Below are positions 9,512 to 20,084 of a stretch of 64,000 bases of DNA, piece by piece. Source of the stretch: CAVVYW01 sp963752605 (lineage in GTDB: Bacteria; Actinomycetota; Thermoleophilia; Solirubrobacterales; 70-9); the NCBI GenBank assembly GCA_963752605.1, contig CAVVYW010000006.1, positions 992,001 to 1,056,000 on the forward strand. Direction: 5' to 3'. Positions within the stretch are counted from its first letter, which is position 1. Every line of letters starts with the position of its first letter. A program made the position numbers and the translations under genes. Under the pieces are notes generated by a model that worked only from the letters and a program-made list of their open reading frames with translations, was not told the origin of the DNA and ran no database searches.

Positions 9512-10876
9512 CGACGCGCTCCCCGCTGATCTGGAGCGACGACCTGGACGCGCCGCTCGCGTGGCGCGACGGCAAGCCGCTGGCGCGCCGCCAGTACCTC
9601 GCCGACGTGCACGCGCTTGCCGACACGCTGCCGCCGGCCGGGTCGATGCTCAACGTGACGGCCGATCGCTATCGCTTCGCCGTCGGTCTCGGCGCCGCGA
9701 TGCTGCGCGGCCAGACGAACCTGCTGCCGCCCAATCACACGACCGACATGGTCGCGCGCCTGCGTGCCGCGTTCGAGTCGGCGTACTGTCTGGCCGACGA
9801 GCAGTCGCCGAGCATCGACCTGCCGACCCTGCGCCATCTCGCCGCTCATGCGGCGGTCGATGCCTCGATCGACGTGCCGCTCATCGATGCGAACGCCGAG
9901 ACCGCGCAGGTGCTCACCTCCGGATCGACCGGCGCGCCGGTGCCGCACGTCGAAGCGCTGGGGACTGCTGGTGCGCAACGCCGCGGCCGAGGCCGAACGC
10001 CTTGCCGAGCATGCTGGGCCGCGCGCAGCTGTGCGGCGTGTCGCTGGTCGCGACGGTGCCGTCGCAGCACATGTACGGTTTCGAGACGACGGTCCTGCTG
10101 GGTCTGCTCGGCGGCGCATCGTTTGCCACCGGCCGGCCGTTCTATCCGGCCGACATCGTGCGTGCGCTCGAGCTCGTACCGCAGCCGCGCATCCTCGTGA
10201 CCACGCCCTTTCACTTGAAGATGCTGCTCGAATCGGGCGTCGACGTGCCGCCGCTTGCGACTGACGGTGTGCGCCACCGCGCCGCTCGCGCCGCAGCTGG
10301 CCGCGCGCGCCGAGTCGATGCTGCGGCGCGCCGCTGATGGAGATCTACGGCTGCACCGAGGCGGGCCAGGTGGCCACACGCCGCACCACCGCAGGCGCCG
10401 AGTGGCGCACCTATCGCGATGTGCGGCTCGCCGGCGACGGCGAGCGCACCGTCGTCGAGGGCGGCCACGTGCCGCAACCGACGCCGCTGGCCGACGTGCT
10501 GGAGGTGCTCGACGCGCAGACGCTTTCGGCTGCTCGGGCGATCCAACGACCTGATCAACGTGGCCGGCAAGCGCAGCTCGCTCAGTCATCTGAACTACCA
10601 CCTGAACACCATCGACGGCGTGCGCGACGGCGCGTTCTGGTTGCCGGTCGGCGACGCCGAGGCGTCGTGCGTCTGGTCGCGTTCGTCGTCGCGCCGCAGC
10701 TTTCGCGCGAGCAGATCCTCGCGGCGCTGCGAGAGCGCGTCGACGCGGCGTTCCTGCCGCGGCGCATCGTGCCGGTGCCGTCGCTGCCGCGCGACCCGAC
10801 CGGCAAGCTGCCGGCGGGCCGCCTCGCGGCACTCGCCGCACAGTGGCTGGCGCCCGCTGCGCCGCGGCGCGGCTGA
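9508..10876 (+). CDS. AMP-dependent acyl-ACP/CoA ligase of the aryl polyene cluster, about six frame breaks
   Basis: An adenylate-forming enzyme of about 450 residues. The phosphate-binding motif is TSGSTGAPV; later landmarks are the VPSQHMYGFE segment, MEIYGCTEAGQ (aromatic and Glu of motif A5) and the C-terminal lysine region PTGKLPAGRL. In aryl polyene pathways this enzyme activates the hydroxybenzoate starter and passes it to the ACP, a role I infer from context. Frame breaks occur near 9948, 10012, 10255, 10328, 10525 and 10660. Most read correctly when one base is removed (for example GTCGAAGCG to GTCAAGCG). The start overlaps the preceding stop. Confidence 0.72.
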
Positions 10877-10881
10877 ACGGC

Positions 10882-11205
10882 ATGCGCATGCATCGCGTCG
10901 AGCTTGCGCATCCCCGACGACCACCCGTCGTTCGCGGGGCACTTCCCGGGCCGCCCGGTGCTGCCGGCGGTCGTGCTGCTCGCGCAGGTGCTCGAGGCAG
11001 CGCTCGACGAGCCGGCTGCTTGCCGCGCGGATCGGTCGCGCGCCGCGCATCGCCGCGGCAAAGTTTCAATCGCCGGTGGCACCCGGCAGCGACGCTGCAA
11101 CTGCAATTCGACGTCGACGCGAACGGCGTTCGCTTCGAGGTGTGGCGCGGCGACAAGCTCGCCGCGAGCGGCGTGTTCGAATCGCCTGAGAACGCAGCGC
11201 CATGA
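10882..11205 (+). CDS. Hotdog-fold 3-hydroxyacyl-ACP dehydratase (ApeI-like), frame breaks
   Basis: A small hotdog protein of about 107 residues. The diagnostic stretch is HPSFAGHFPGRPVLPAV, the FabA/FabZ-like active-site region with His in HFPG. Short dehydratases like this are part of aryl polyene clusters and would remove water from the 3-hydroxyacyl-ACP at each round. Frame breaks lie near 10898 (GAGCTTGCGC reads correctly as GAGCTGCGC), 11020 and 11085. Its TGA overlaps the ATG of the acyltransferase by ATGA. Confidence 0.7.
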   Translation: MRMHRVELAHPRRPPVVRGALPGPPGAAGGRAARAGARGSARRAGCLPRGSVARRASPRQSFNRRWHPAATLQLQFDVDANGVRFEVWRGDKLAASGVFESPENAAP

Positions 11206-12168
11206 CGACGCCCGCCGAACGCCGCCGCCGCGCCAATGGGTGCGCCAGCGCGAGCGCAGCAACCTGTGGGCGCTGCGCCTGATGCGCATGGATCGCGTTG
11301 ACGACCGGGCGGCGCGTCGCGCGGGTGCTGCTGCACCCGATCACGCTGTACTTCCTGCTCACCGCGCGAGGTGCGACGCCAATCGGAGCGTTATCTCACG
11401 CGCGCGCTCGGCCGCACGGCAACGTGGCGCGACGTCTACCGCCACCTGCACAGCTTCGCGTCGGTCGGTGCTCGACCGTGTGTACTTCCTGCAGGAACGC
11501 TTCGACGAGTTCGACTGGCACGTGGCGGGCGCCGAGCACCTCGACACGCCGCTCGCCCGTGGGCGAGGCGTGTTGCTCGTCGGTGCGCACGTCGGCAGCT
11601 TCGAGGCGCTGCGCGCGCTCGGGCAACGAGCGCGGCCTGCGCGTCGCGGTCGTGATGTACGAAGACAACGCGCGGCTGATCAACGAGACGCTCGCCGCGA
11701 TCGCGCCGAAGGCGAGCCTGCACGTGATCGCGCTCGGCCGGCTCAACGCGATGCTGTCGTTGCGCGAATGGCTCGACGGCGGCGGCATCGCCGGCATGCT
11801 TGCCGACCGCACCCTGCCGAGCCAGTCGGAACGCTCGCGCACGCTGTGGCTGCCGTTCCTCGGCGCGCCGGCGCGTTTCTCCGACGGGCCGTTCCGGCTC
11901 GCCGCGCTGCTGCGCCGGCCGGTGGTGTTCATGGCCGGGCCTCTATCACGGCGGGCGCCGCTACGAGCTGCGCTTCATCGAGCTCGACGATTTCGGCCAG
12001 CGGCCCGCCGGCAGCGGCGCGGCGCTCGACGCTCGCATCCGCGAGCTGATGCAGCGTTATGTCGCGATCCTCGAATCGCTGTGCCGCGAAGCGCCGTACA
12101 ACTGGTTCAACTTCTACGACTTCTGGGCGGGCGACGAAGCACCGTCCTCCGCAGCCTCCGATGCCTGA
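11202..12168 (+). CDS. LpxL/HtrB-like lysophospholipid acyltransferase of the aryl polyene cluster, frame breaks
   Basis: An acyltransferase of the lipid A late-acyltransferase type, about 315 residues. After an N-terminal membrane segment (HPITLYFLLTA) it has the H-x4-E motif in VGAHVGSFEAL, then YEDNARLIN, MLADRTLPSQSER and APYNWFNFYDFW near the end, all typical of the HtrB/LpxL group. It probably attaches the polyene acyl chain to a lipid anchor. Frame breaks are near 11225, 11290, 11370, 11468, 11625 and 11940. Its stop overlaps the start of the LolA-like gene by eight bases. Confidence 0.7.
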
Positions 12169-12772
12169 TCGACGCCGAACGATCGTTGCCCTCGCCGCGG
12201 CCTGCGCGCTGATCCTCGCGATGCCGGCCGGCGCCGCCGCGTTCGACCTCGCTCAGCTGATGCACACGCTCGCACAGACGAAGTCGGGCGAGGCGAACTT
12301 CGTCGAGCGGCGCCAGATCGCGATGCTCGACCAGACGCTCGAATCGTCGGGCAAGCTGTATTTCGAGGCGCCCGACGTCTTCGTGCGCGAGACACTGAAG
12401 CCGCGCCGCGAACGGCTCGCGATCAACGGCAACACGCTGACCATCAGTCACGGCGCACGACACAGCAGCGTCGCGGTCGATGCGGTGCCCGAGGCCGCGC
12501 TCATCGTCGAAGCGATACGCGGCACGCTCACCGGCAGCCGCGAGATTCTCGATCGTTATTTCAACAACACGCTGTCGGGCAGCGCCGAGCGCTGGTCGCT
12601 CGAGCTGGTGCCGCGCGATGCGCGACTGCGCGGCCAGGTCGCGTCGGTGCGCGTCAATGGCCAGCACGCGGTGGTGCGCGAGGTGCACGTCGCGATGCCC
12701 GACGGCGACCGCTCGGTGATGACGATCGAGCCGGTGCGGCGGGCCGCCAAGCCGGCCAGCGCCGCACGCTGA
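12161..12772 (+). CDS. LolA-like periplasmic carrier protein of the aryl polyene cluster
   Basis: A 203-residue intact protein: signal peptide (ALAAACALILAMPAGAAA), then a beta-rich domain with the LolA-like opening LAQTKSGEANFVERR and later LYFEAPDVFVRET. LolA carries hydrophobic cargo across the periplasm. Aryl polyene clusters keep their own LolA-like protein, likely for the lipid-linked pigment. It is distinct from the housekeeping lolA at 32439-33052. The stop (TGA) overlaps an ATG at 12772. Confidence 0.82.
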   Translation: MPDRRRTIVALAAACALILAMPAGAAAFDLAQLMHTLAQTKSGEANFVERRQIAMLDQTLESSGKLYFEAPDVFVRETLKPRRERLAINGNTLTISHGARHSSVAVDAVPEAALIVEAIRGTLTGSREILDRYFNNTLSGSAERWSLELVPRDARLRGQVASVRVNGQHAVVREVHVAMPDGDRSVMTIEPVRRAAKPASAAR

Positions 12773-12815
12773 TGCCGCCCGATGCCGCTCGTCCAGCGCC
12801 CCGGCGCGGCGACCC

Positions 12816-15149
12816 GTGGTGTGGGCGTGGCTCGTGCTCGTCGCGGTCGCCGTCTGGATCGTCTCGCGCAGCACCTACGTTGCCGATCTGTCGGCGTTCC
12901 TGCCGTCTTCGCCGACGCAAGAGCAATCGGTGCTGCTCGATCAGCTGAGCAGCGGCGCGAACGCGCGCGTGATGCTGATCGGCATCGAGGGTGGTGATGC
13001 GCCGGCGCGCATCGACGCGTCGATGCGACTGGCGCGCGCGTTGCGCGACAGCGGCGAGTTCCAGTTCGTCCACAACGGCGATGACTCGCAGTGGCAGGAC
13101 ACCGCCAGGTTCCTGTTCGAGCGTCGTTACCTGCTGAGCCCGGCGGTGAACGCCGAGCGCTTCAGCGTCGACGGATTGCGCGCCGGCATCGAAGAAACCG
13201 TTTCGCTGCTCGGCACGCCGGCGGGCACGATGATCAAGCCGGTGATCCTGCGCGACCCGACCGGCGAATCGGTGCAACTGGCCGAAGCGGCGCTGCCGGT
13301 GAACGCGCCGCGAAACGTCGGCGGCGTGTGGGTGTCGCGGGTGGCGCCGCGCGCGCTGCTGTTGGCCAGCACACGCGCCGACGGCAGCGACCTCGACGGC
13401 CAGCAACGCGCGATCGAGAAGGTGCGCGCGAGCTTCGCCGCGCTCGCGTCGCCGCAACTCGCGCTGCAGGTTTCGGGGCCCGGCGTGTTGAGCGTGACCT
13501 CGCGCGCGCAGATCGAATCGGAAGCCGAGCGCCTGGCGCTGCTCGGCGGCGTTGCGATCGGCGTGTTGTTGTGGCTGGCGTTCGGCACGCTGCGCTCGCT
13601 GGCCACCGCGTTGCTGCCGGTGGCCAGCGGTGTGCTCGCCGGCATCGCCGCGGTGAGCCTGGGTTTCGGCCACGTGCACGGCCTCACGCTCGCGTTCGGC
13701 ACCACGCTGATCGGCGAGTCGGTCGACTACGCGATCTACTACCTGATCCAGGTGCGCAAGGCCGACGCCGGCGGTGCGCGCGCGTGGGTGCGCGACAGCT
13801 GGCCGACCGTGCGGCTCGGGCTGTGGACCTCGCTGTGCGGCTTTGCGGCGCTCGTGTTTTCCGGCTTTCCCGGGCTCGCGCAGCTCGGCGTCTTTTCGGT
13901 CGCGGGGCTCGCCGCCGCGGCGCTGACCACCCGCTTCGTGTTCCCGTCGCTCGCCCCGCACGGTGCACCGGGCAAGGGGCTGCGCCGGCAACTGGCACGC
14001 CTCACGTCGCGCGGCGTCGCGACGCTGCGCCGGCTGCGGCCTGCGGCGTACGCCGTCTGCGTGATCGCAGTCGTGGCGTTGTGGCTGCTGCCGTCGCCAT
14101 GGCGCGGCGACCTCCAATCGCTGAGCCCGGTGAGTGGCGCAGCGTTGAAGCTCGACGCCGCACTGCGCGCCGACATCGGTGCCCCCGAGGCCGGCGTGCT
14201 GGTTGCGCTGGCCGCGCGTGACGAAGCGGGCGCGCTCGCGCTCGCCGAGGCAGCCGGCGAGCGGCTCGATCGATTGGTGTCGCAAGGGGTCCTGCGAGGC
14301 TACGACTCGCCGGCGCGCCTGCTGCCGAGCCCCGCCATGCAGCAGGCACGCCGCGACGCGCTGCCCGACGCGGCCACGCTGCAGCAGCGGCTGGCGCAAG
14401 CCACCACGAACGGCCCGTTGAAGTCGCAGCGGCTCGGCGCGTTCATCGACGACGTGCAAGCCGCACGTGCGCAAGCGGTCGTCACGCGTGCCACGCTCGA
14501 CGGCACGCCGCTCGCGAACGCGATCGACGGCCTGTTGATGCCTGCCCGCGACGGCAAGCCGTGGCGCGCGCTGCTGACGCTGCACGGCGTGCCGGAAGGC
14601 GTCGACGTGCGCCAGGTGCGTGCCGCGCTCGCCGACCTGCCGGCCGCGCGCGTGGTCGACATCAAGCCCGAGCTCGACGCGCTGTATGCGCGCTACCTGC
14701 ACGAGGCGATGTGGCAGGCGTCGCTCGGGGCGCTGGCCGTGTGCGTGCTGCTCGCGGCGCGCTTGCGCTCGATGCGCGCGCTGGTGCGCGTGATCGTGCC
14801 GATCGGCGCGGCGGTCGTGATCGTCGTCGCGGCCCTTTCGGCGAGCGGGGTCGCGCTCGGCATCCTGCACCTGGTCGGCGTGCTGCTGGTGGTGGCGATC
14901 GGCTCGAACTACGCGCTGTTCTTCGAGCATCTGCGCACGCAGCGCAGTGCCGACGACGACACGCTGGCGTCGCTTGCGCTCGCCAACCTGACGACGGTGA
15001 TCTCGTTCGGCTTGCTGGCCGCTTCGAGCATCGCGCCGCTCGCGGCGATCGGGCTCGTGGTCGCGCCGGGCGCGTTGCTGTGCCTCGTGATGGCGGCCGC
15101 TTTCATCGCGCCGCCGACCGGGAAACACCCGGTGGCTATGGGAAAATAG
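12816..15149 (+). CDS. MMPL/RND-superfamily exporter of the aryl polyene cluster
   Basis: A 777-residue membrane protein with the two-fold MMPL layout. A first membrane helix (LVLVAVAVWIVS) is followed by a large periplasmic part, five helices (LLGGVAIGVLLWL onward), a second periplasmic part and five more helices near 620-760. ESVDYAIYYL is the conserved segment of the first half. Such exporters in aryl polyene clusters presumably deliver the lipid-linked product from the inner membrane. The GTG at 12816 is the first start in this frame, but an ATG at 12772 that overlaps the previous stop is probably the real one, with an indel between. The frame is otherwise intact for 2.3 kb. Confidence 0.85.
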   Translation: MVWAWLVLVAVAVWIVSRSTYVADLSAFLPSSPTQEQSVLLDQLSSGANARVMLIGIEGGDAPARIDASMRLARALRDSGEFQFVHNGDDSQWQDTARFLFERRYLLSPAVNAERFSVDGLRAGIEETVSLLGTPAGTMIKPVILRDPTGESVQLAEAALPVNAPRNVGGVWVSRVAPRALLLASTRADGSDLDGQQRAIEKVRASFAALASPQLALQVSGPGVLSVTSRAQIESEAERLALLGGVAIGVLLWLAFGTLRSLATALLPVASGVLAGIAAVSLGFGHVHGLTLAFGTTLIGESVDYAIYYLIQVRKADAGGARAWVRDSWPTVRLGLWTSLCGFAALVFSGFPGLAQLGVFSVAGLAAAALTTRFVFPSLAPHGAPGKGLRRQLARLTSRGVATLRRLRPAAYAVCVIAVVALWLLPSPWRGDLQSLSPVSGAALKLDAALRADIGAPEAGVLVALAARDEAGALALAEAAGERLDRLVSQGVLRGYDSPARLLPSPAMQQARRDALPDAATLQQRLAQATTNGPLKSQRLGAFIDDVQAARAQAVVTRATLDGTPLANAIDGLLMPARDGKPWRALLTLHGVPEGVDVRQVRAALADLPAARVVDIKPELDALYARYLHEAMWQASLGALAVCVLLAARLRSMRALVRVIVPIGAAVVIVVAALSASGVALGILHLVGVLLVVAIGSNYALFFEHLRTQRSADDDTLASLALANLTTVISFGLLAASSIAPLAAIGLVVAPGALLCLVMAAAFIAPPTGKHPVAMGK

Positions 15150-15220
15150 CCGCCCCGAAGGCCCACGATGGCGCCGGCAAGCGGCGCCGCGCTCTGCGCG
15201 CGGTATCGTGCTTTCAGTCC

Positions 15221-16089
15221 ATGCAGATTCAATCGTCGCTCACTCCGTCCGCCGCGCCACGTTGGCGCGCCCCGCTGCTCGTCAGGGCGAGCGTCGGGCT
15301 GCACGCCGGCGCGTTGCTGGGCGTCGCCGCCTTCCCGTCGCTGTGGCCGTGGGCGCTCGGCATGATCGTGATGAACCAGGCGCTGCTCACCGGCGTCGGC
15401 CTGTGGCCGCGCTCGGCCTGGCTCGGCGACAACATGAGGCGTCTGCCCGCGAGCGCGATCGCGCGGCGCGAGATCGCGATCACGATCGACGACGGCCCCG
15501 ACCCCGACGTCACGCCCGCGGTGCTCGACGTGCTCGCCGCGCATGGCGCGAAGGCGACCTTCTTCTGCATCGCCGAGCGCGCTGGCCGCCACCCGGAGCT
15601 GTGCAGGCGACATCGTCGAGCACGGCCACAGCGTGCAGAACCACATCCCGTCGCCATGCACTTCACTTTGCGTTCCTCGGCACGGCTGGCTTCTCACGCG
15701 AGATCAGCGAGGCGCAGCAAGGCCTCACGCGCATCACCGGCCAGACGCCGCGTTTTTTCCGCGCGCCGGCCGGGCTGCGCAACCCCTTGCTGGCACCGGT
15801 ACTGCACCGGCTGGGCTTGCGGCTCGTGAGCTGGACACGCCGCGGCTACGACACCGTGCAGCGCGACCCGGCGCGCGTGCTCGATCGCCTGACCCGATCG
15901 CTGGCCGCCGGCGACATCGTGTTGCTGCACGACGGCAACGCGGCACGCACGGCCGACGGACGGCCGGTCGTGCTCGAGGTGCTGCCGCAGTTGCTGCGCC
16001 GCTGCGAGCAAGCCGGCTTGCGCCCCGTCACGCTGCCCGAAGCGTTGCGCACCGACGCGTCGTCTGCACCAGCCGGCGCGGACCGATGA
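15221..16089 (+). CDS. Polysaccharide deacetylase family protein, two frame breaks
   Basis: About 288 residues: two hydrophobic helices, then a NodB-type deacetylase domain. The metal and catalytic motifs are visible: TIDDGPDPD (the catalytic Asp pair) and, across a frame break, NHSRRHALHF (H-x3-H). Later come FFRAPAGLRN and IVLLHDGN. Breaks near 15605 and 15650 each read correctly after removing one base (CACATCCCG to CACTCCCG). It overlaps the next gene by ATGA. It may trim an acetyl group from a sugar in the lipid anchor, which is inference. Confidence 0.78.
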
Positions 16090-16878
16090 TGAGCACGACC
16101 ACCGAGTACGCTGCGTGGCCTTCGCTGCTCGACGCGGCGAGCGCGCCGTACGGACGCGCGGGCCGCTTCGCACGGCACTTCGCGCGCGGCAAGCTCGGCA
16201 TGGACCCGGTGTTCCGCTACATGCTGCGCCACGGGCTGATTCGCCCGGGCGCGCAGGTGCTGGACATCGGCTGCGGGCAGGGCCTGCTCGCGAGCCTGTT
16301 GCGCGCCGCGTGCAGCGTGGCAGAGCGTGGAGTGTGGCCGTCCGACTGGGCCGCGCCGCCGCGTGCCGCCCGCATCACCGGCATCGAGCTGATGCGTCGC
16401 GATGTCGAGCGCGCGCAAGCGGCGCTCGGCGACAGCGCGCACTTCGTCTGCGGTGACATGCGGCACACCGCGTTCCCGCCGGCCGACACCGTCGTCATCC
16501 TCGACGTGCTGCACTACATCGGGATCGACGAGCAGGACGACGTGCTGGCGCGCGTGCGATCGACGCTGAAGCCGGGCGGCGTTCTGCTGCTGCGCGTCGG
16601 CGACGCCGCATCGCGACGCGGGTTCCTCGCGAGCCAGTGGGTCGATCGCATCGTCACCTTCGTGCGCGGGCACCGCGTCGCACCGCAATACGGCAGGCCG
16701 CTCGCGTCGTGGATCGCATCGATTGCGGTCGCTCGGCTTCGACGTCGAGGCGCAGCCGATGAGTCGCGGCACACCGTTCGCGAACGTGTTGCTGATTGCG
16801 CGGGTGCCGGCTGTCGACGAGCGGGGTGTCGTCATGAACGCCGTCGTGCCGCCGCGCAGCGGCGGCTCGTCGTCATGA
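16086..16878 (+). CDS. SAM-dependent methyltransferase of the aryl polyene cluster, frame break near 16728
   Basis: A class I methyltransferase of about 263 residues with motif I QVLDIGCGQGLLAS, post-I TGIELMRRDV, DTVVILDVLHYI and LKPGGVLLLRVGD. The C-terminal GFDVEAQPMSRGTPFANVL is in another frame; GTCGCTCGGC reads correctly as GTCGCTGGC. It is a second methyltransferase in the cluster, candidate for O-methylation of the aryl head. The stop overlaps the ketosynthase ATG. Confidence 0.78.
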
Positions 16879-18080
16879 CTCCGCTCGGCGGTATCGCGGT
16901 ACACGCTGACCACTGCGCTCGGCGCGGGGCGCAACGCGACGCTCGACGCCCTGCAGGCCGGCCGCACCGGCCTTGCGCCTGAACGTTTCCTCGACGCCGA
17001 ATTGCCCACGTGGATCGGCGAGGTGGCGGGTCTCGACGACGTGTCGCTGCCCGCCGCTCTGGCAGCCTTCGACTGCCGCAACAACCGCCTCGCCTGGCTC
17101 GGCCTGCAGCAGGACGGCTTCGCCGACGCGGCGCGGCGTGCGCTGTGCGCGCTGGGGCGCGCCGCGCGTGGCGGTCTTCCTCGGCACCAGCACCTCGGGC
17201 CTGCTGCAGACCGAGCTCGCGTATCGGCGTCGCGCACCCGACGGCGCGTTGCCGGCCGACTTTCGCTACGCACAGACGCAGAACACGAACTCGCTGGCCG
17301 CGTTCGTCGCGCAGGCGCTCGGCGCTGCAAGGGCCGAGCTGGGTCGTCTCGACCGCCTGCTCGTCGAGCGCGAAGGTCTTCGGCAACGCGGCACGCCTGA
17401 TCGAGGCGGGCCTGATCGACGCCGCGGTGGTCGGCGGTGTCGACACGCTTGTGCCTGACGACGCTGTACGGCTTCAACTCGCTCGAGCTGCTGGCGGCCG
17501 ACATCTGCCGGCCTTGGGACGCCGAGCGGCACGGGCTCGTCGCTCGGCGAAGCTGCCGCGTTCGCGCTGCTCGAGCGCGAAACCGACGACGCGCCGCAAG
17601 GCCTGCTGCTCGGCGTCGGCGAGAGCAACGACGGCTACCACATGAGCTCGCCGCATCCCGAGGGCGCCGGCGCGGTCGACGCGATGCGTGCAGCGCTCGC
17701 CGACGCGCAGCTCGCAGCCGGCATCGATCGACTACATCAACCTGCACGGCACCGCGACGCCGAGCAACGACGCCGCCGAGGACCGCGCGGTCGGCACCGT
17801 GTTCGGGAACGCGACGCCTTGCAGCTCGACGAAGGGCGCGACCGGCCACACGCTCGGCGCCGCCGGGCGGTGTCGAAGCCGCGATCAGCCTGCTCGCGCT
17901 CGCGCACGGGTTCGTCCCCGGCGGGCTGAACCTGCGCACGCGCGACCCGACGCTTGCACGCCGACTACCGCAGCGAGAGCTTCGATGCGCGCCTGCGCAC
18001 CGTGCTCGAGCAATTCGTTCGGCTTCGGCGGCTCGAACGCGAGCCTGGTGTTCGGCGGCGTGCAGATGACGCGCCGCTGA
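16875..18080 (+). CDS. Beta-ketoacyl-ACP synthase (FabF-like) of the aryl polyene cluster, about nine frame breaks
   Basis: A ketosynthase of about 400 residues. All three catalytic residues are present when the frames are joined: Cys in VVSTACSSSAK, His in YINLHGTATPSND and His in TKGATGHTLGAAG. The end shows SNSFGFGGSNASLVFG. It would condense malonyl-ACP onto the aryl-acyl chain. Breaks lie near 16890, 17175, 17326, 17452, 17534, 17730, 17870, 17957 and 18012. Several are an extra base inside a CTG codon (ACGCTTGTG, GGCTCGTCG, ACGCTTGCAC). Because each break is clean and the active site is intact, I do not regard it as a true pseudogene. Confidence 0.75.
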
Positions 18081-18886
18081 CGGTGCATCTGCAGGGCCTG
18101 GGCCTGCTCGGGCCCGGGCATCGCGTCGTGGCCGGCGGCGCAGCCGATGCTGCGCGGACGCCGAGCCGCACGTCGTCAGCCCGACCGTGTTGCCTGCGCC
18201 GGCACGTCTGCCGAGCGCCGAGCGCCGCCGCGCCGGCGCGGCGATCAAGCTCGCGATGGCGGTCGCCGACGAGGCGGTGCGCGCACGCCGCGATCGACCC
18301 GACGACGCTGGCCACCGTGTTCGCGTCGTCGAGCGGCGAAGGCGTGAACTGCCACGCGCTGTGCGAGGCGCTCGCCGGTCCCGAGCGGCTGCTGTCGCCG
18401 ACGCGCTTCACGAACTCGGTGCACAACGCGTCCGCCGGCTATTGGCACATCGCGGTGGCGAGCCGTGCGCGCGTCGACCAGCCTCGCCGCGTACGGCGCG
18501 AGCTTCGGCGCCGGGCTGCTCGAAGCGGCGACGCAGGTGCACGCGACCAAAGCGCCGGTGCTGCTGGTGGCGAGCGACACGCCGTATCCCGCAACCGCTG
18601 CATGCATGCCGGCCGCTGCCCGATCACTTCGGCGCCGCGTTGATCCTGGCGCCGGCGGGTGCGCCGCGATCGCTCGCGGCGCTCGAGATCGAACTGGCCG
18701 ACGCGGCCCTGCCGCCGAGCACCTGCAGCGATCCGTCGCTCGAAGCGTTGCGCGTTGCGGTGCCCGCAGCAGCCGCGCTGCCGCTGCTGCAGGCGCTCGC
18801 GCGTGGCGGCGATCGGCGCGCCCATCGTGCTCGAGCTGAGCGCGGCGCTGAAGCTGCGCGTCACGCTGCGCGAGGTCGCGCCTTGA
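18077..18886 (+). CDS. Ketosynthase-like chain-length-factor protein, several frame breaks
   Basis: About 265 residues of the short ketosynthase-like family found next to aryl polyene ketosynthases. Landmarks are HLQGLGLLGPG, FASSSGEGVNCHALC and the stretch FTNSVHNASAGYWHIAVAS, then STSLAAYGASFGAGLLEA. No active-site cysteine motif (TACSS) is present. That fits a chain-length-factor partner forming a heterodimer with the upstream ketosynthase rather than an independent condensing enzyme. Breaks lie near 18133, 18285, 18478, 18600 and 18810. The start is unclear: a CTG at 18077 overlaps the previous stop and a GTG lies at 18083. Confidence 0.65.
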
Positions 18887-19345
18887 CGCACGCCGGCGAT
18901 GCTGGACCATGCGGGCATCGCAGCAGCTGATCCCGCATCGCGGCGCGATGTGCCTGCTCGCGCGGCTCGAGCACTGGGATGCCGAGCGCATCGTCTGCAG
19001 CGCCGACAACCAGCGCGACCCGAGCCATCCGCTGCGCACGCGCAGCGGACTGCTGTCGTCGTGCGCGATCGAATACGCGGCGCAAGCGATGGCGCTTGCA
19101 CGGCGCGCTGATCGCGCAGGCGAGCGGCACGCGCCCGAGCCCGGGCTTCCTGGCGAGCGCGCGCGGCGTGCAGCTGCACGTGCTGCGGCTCGACGATCTG
19201 GCCGGCGAGCTGCGCATCGAAGCCACGCGCCAGGCAGGCGGCGAGCAGCAGATCCTCTACACCTTCGCGGTGAGCCACGACGGACGGCCGGTCGCGGACG
19301 GCCGCGCTGCGGTGGTGCTCGAACACACCGCTCGCCGCGACATGA
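18883..19345 (+). CDS. 3-hydroxyacyl-ACP dehydratase, hotdog fold (ApeP-like), frame breaks
   Basis: About 150 residues. The motif LIPHRGAMCLLARLEHW is the conserved opening of hotdog dehydratases of aryl polyene clusters, followed by SCAIEYAAQAMALHGAL and PGFLASARGVQLHV. This is the second dehydratase of the cluster. Breaks are near 18920, 19105 and 19332. The start is ambiguous: a TTG at 18883 overlaps the previous stop, and ATG codons lie at 18899 and 18909. The inferred stop at 19343-19345 overlaps the ketoreductase ATG. Confidence 0.68.
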
Positions 19346-20084
19346 ACAGCACCGCAGCGCCACCGCAAGCGTGCGCTCGTCACCGGCGCCAGCGGCGGCA
19401 TCGGCCGCGCGATCGCCGAGCGGCTGGCGCGCGATGGCGCGCACGTCATCGTGCACGCGAACCAGCGCATCGCCGCGGCGGCCGAGATCGTCGAGCAGCT
19501 GCGCGCGAGCGGCGCCAGCGCACGAGGCGTGCAGCTTCGACCTCACCGACCGCGACGCGACGCATGCGGCGTGCGAACGGCTGCTCGAAGACGGGCCGGT
19601 GCAGATCCTCGTCAACAACGCCGGCGTGCACGACGACGCGTGTTCCCCGCGCTGCGCAAGTCGCAATGGCAACGCGTGATCGACGTGTCGCTGAACGGCT
19701 TCTTCCACGTCACGCAGCCGCTGCTGATGCCGATGATCCGTACGCGCTGGGGCCGCATCGTCAACATCTCGTCGGTCGCCGCGATCGCGGGCAACCGCGG
19801 TCAGGTCAACTACGCGGCCGCGAAGGGCGCGCTCAACAGCGCCACCAAAGCGCTCTCGCTCGAGGTCGCGAGCCGCGGCATCACCGTCAACGCGGTCGCG
19901 CCCGGCATCATCGACGCCGGCATGGCCGAGGGCGGATTCGACCGCGCGACGATCGATCGGCTGGTGCCGATGAAGCGTGCCGGCACGTGCCGACGAGGTC
20001 GCAGCGCTGGTGGCGTTCCTCGCCTCCGACGACGCCGGCTACATCAGCGGGCAGGTCATTTCGATCAACGGAGCCATGATCTGA
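19342..20084 (+). CDS. 3-oxoacyl-ACP reductase (FabG-like SDR) of the aryl polyene cluster, frame breaks
   Basis: A short-chain dehydrogenase of about 245 residues that would reduce the 3-oxo group after each condensation using NADPH. Seen are the cofactor loop VTGASGGIGRAIAERL, LVNNAGVHDDA, NISSVAAIAGN and the catalytic pair in VNYAAAKGAL (Tyr-x3-Lys), ending GYISGQVISINGAMI. Breaks near 19360, 19515, 19645 and 19990 are clean single-base events. Its TGA shares one base with the ATG of the antiporter gene, so the two are probably translationally coupled. Confidence 0.75.

Noticed and set aside
12654..15128. An 824-codon open frame on the minus strand opposite the MMPL exporter
   Set aside because: It is an antisense shadow common in GC-rich genes; the product is rich in Arg, His, Gln and Ala without any family motif, while the plus strand encodes a clear exporter.
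15846..18248. An 800-codon minus-strand open frame across the methyltransferase and ketosynthase
   Set aside because: Antisense shadow without motifs; the plus strand carries the complete ketosynthase active site.
16875..20084. Programmed frameshifting or true pseudogenes in the polyene genes
   Set aside because: Breaks are too many, lie at unrelated contexts without slippery sites, and also occur in essential genes outside the cluster, so sequence error is the simpler account.
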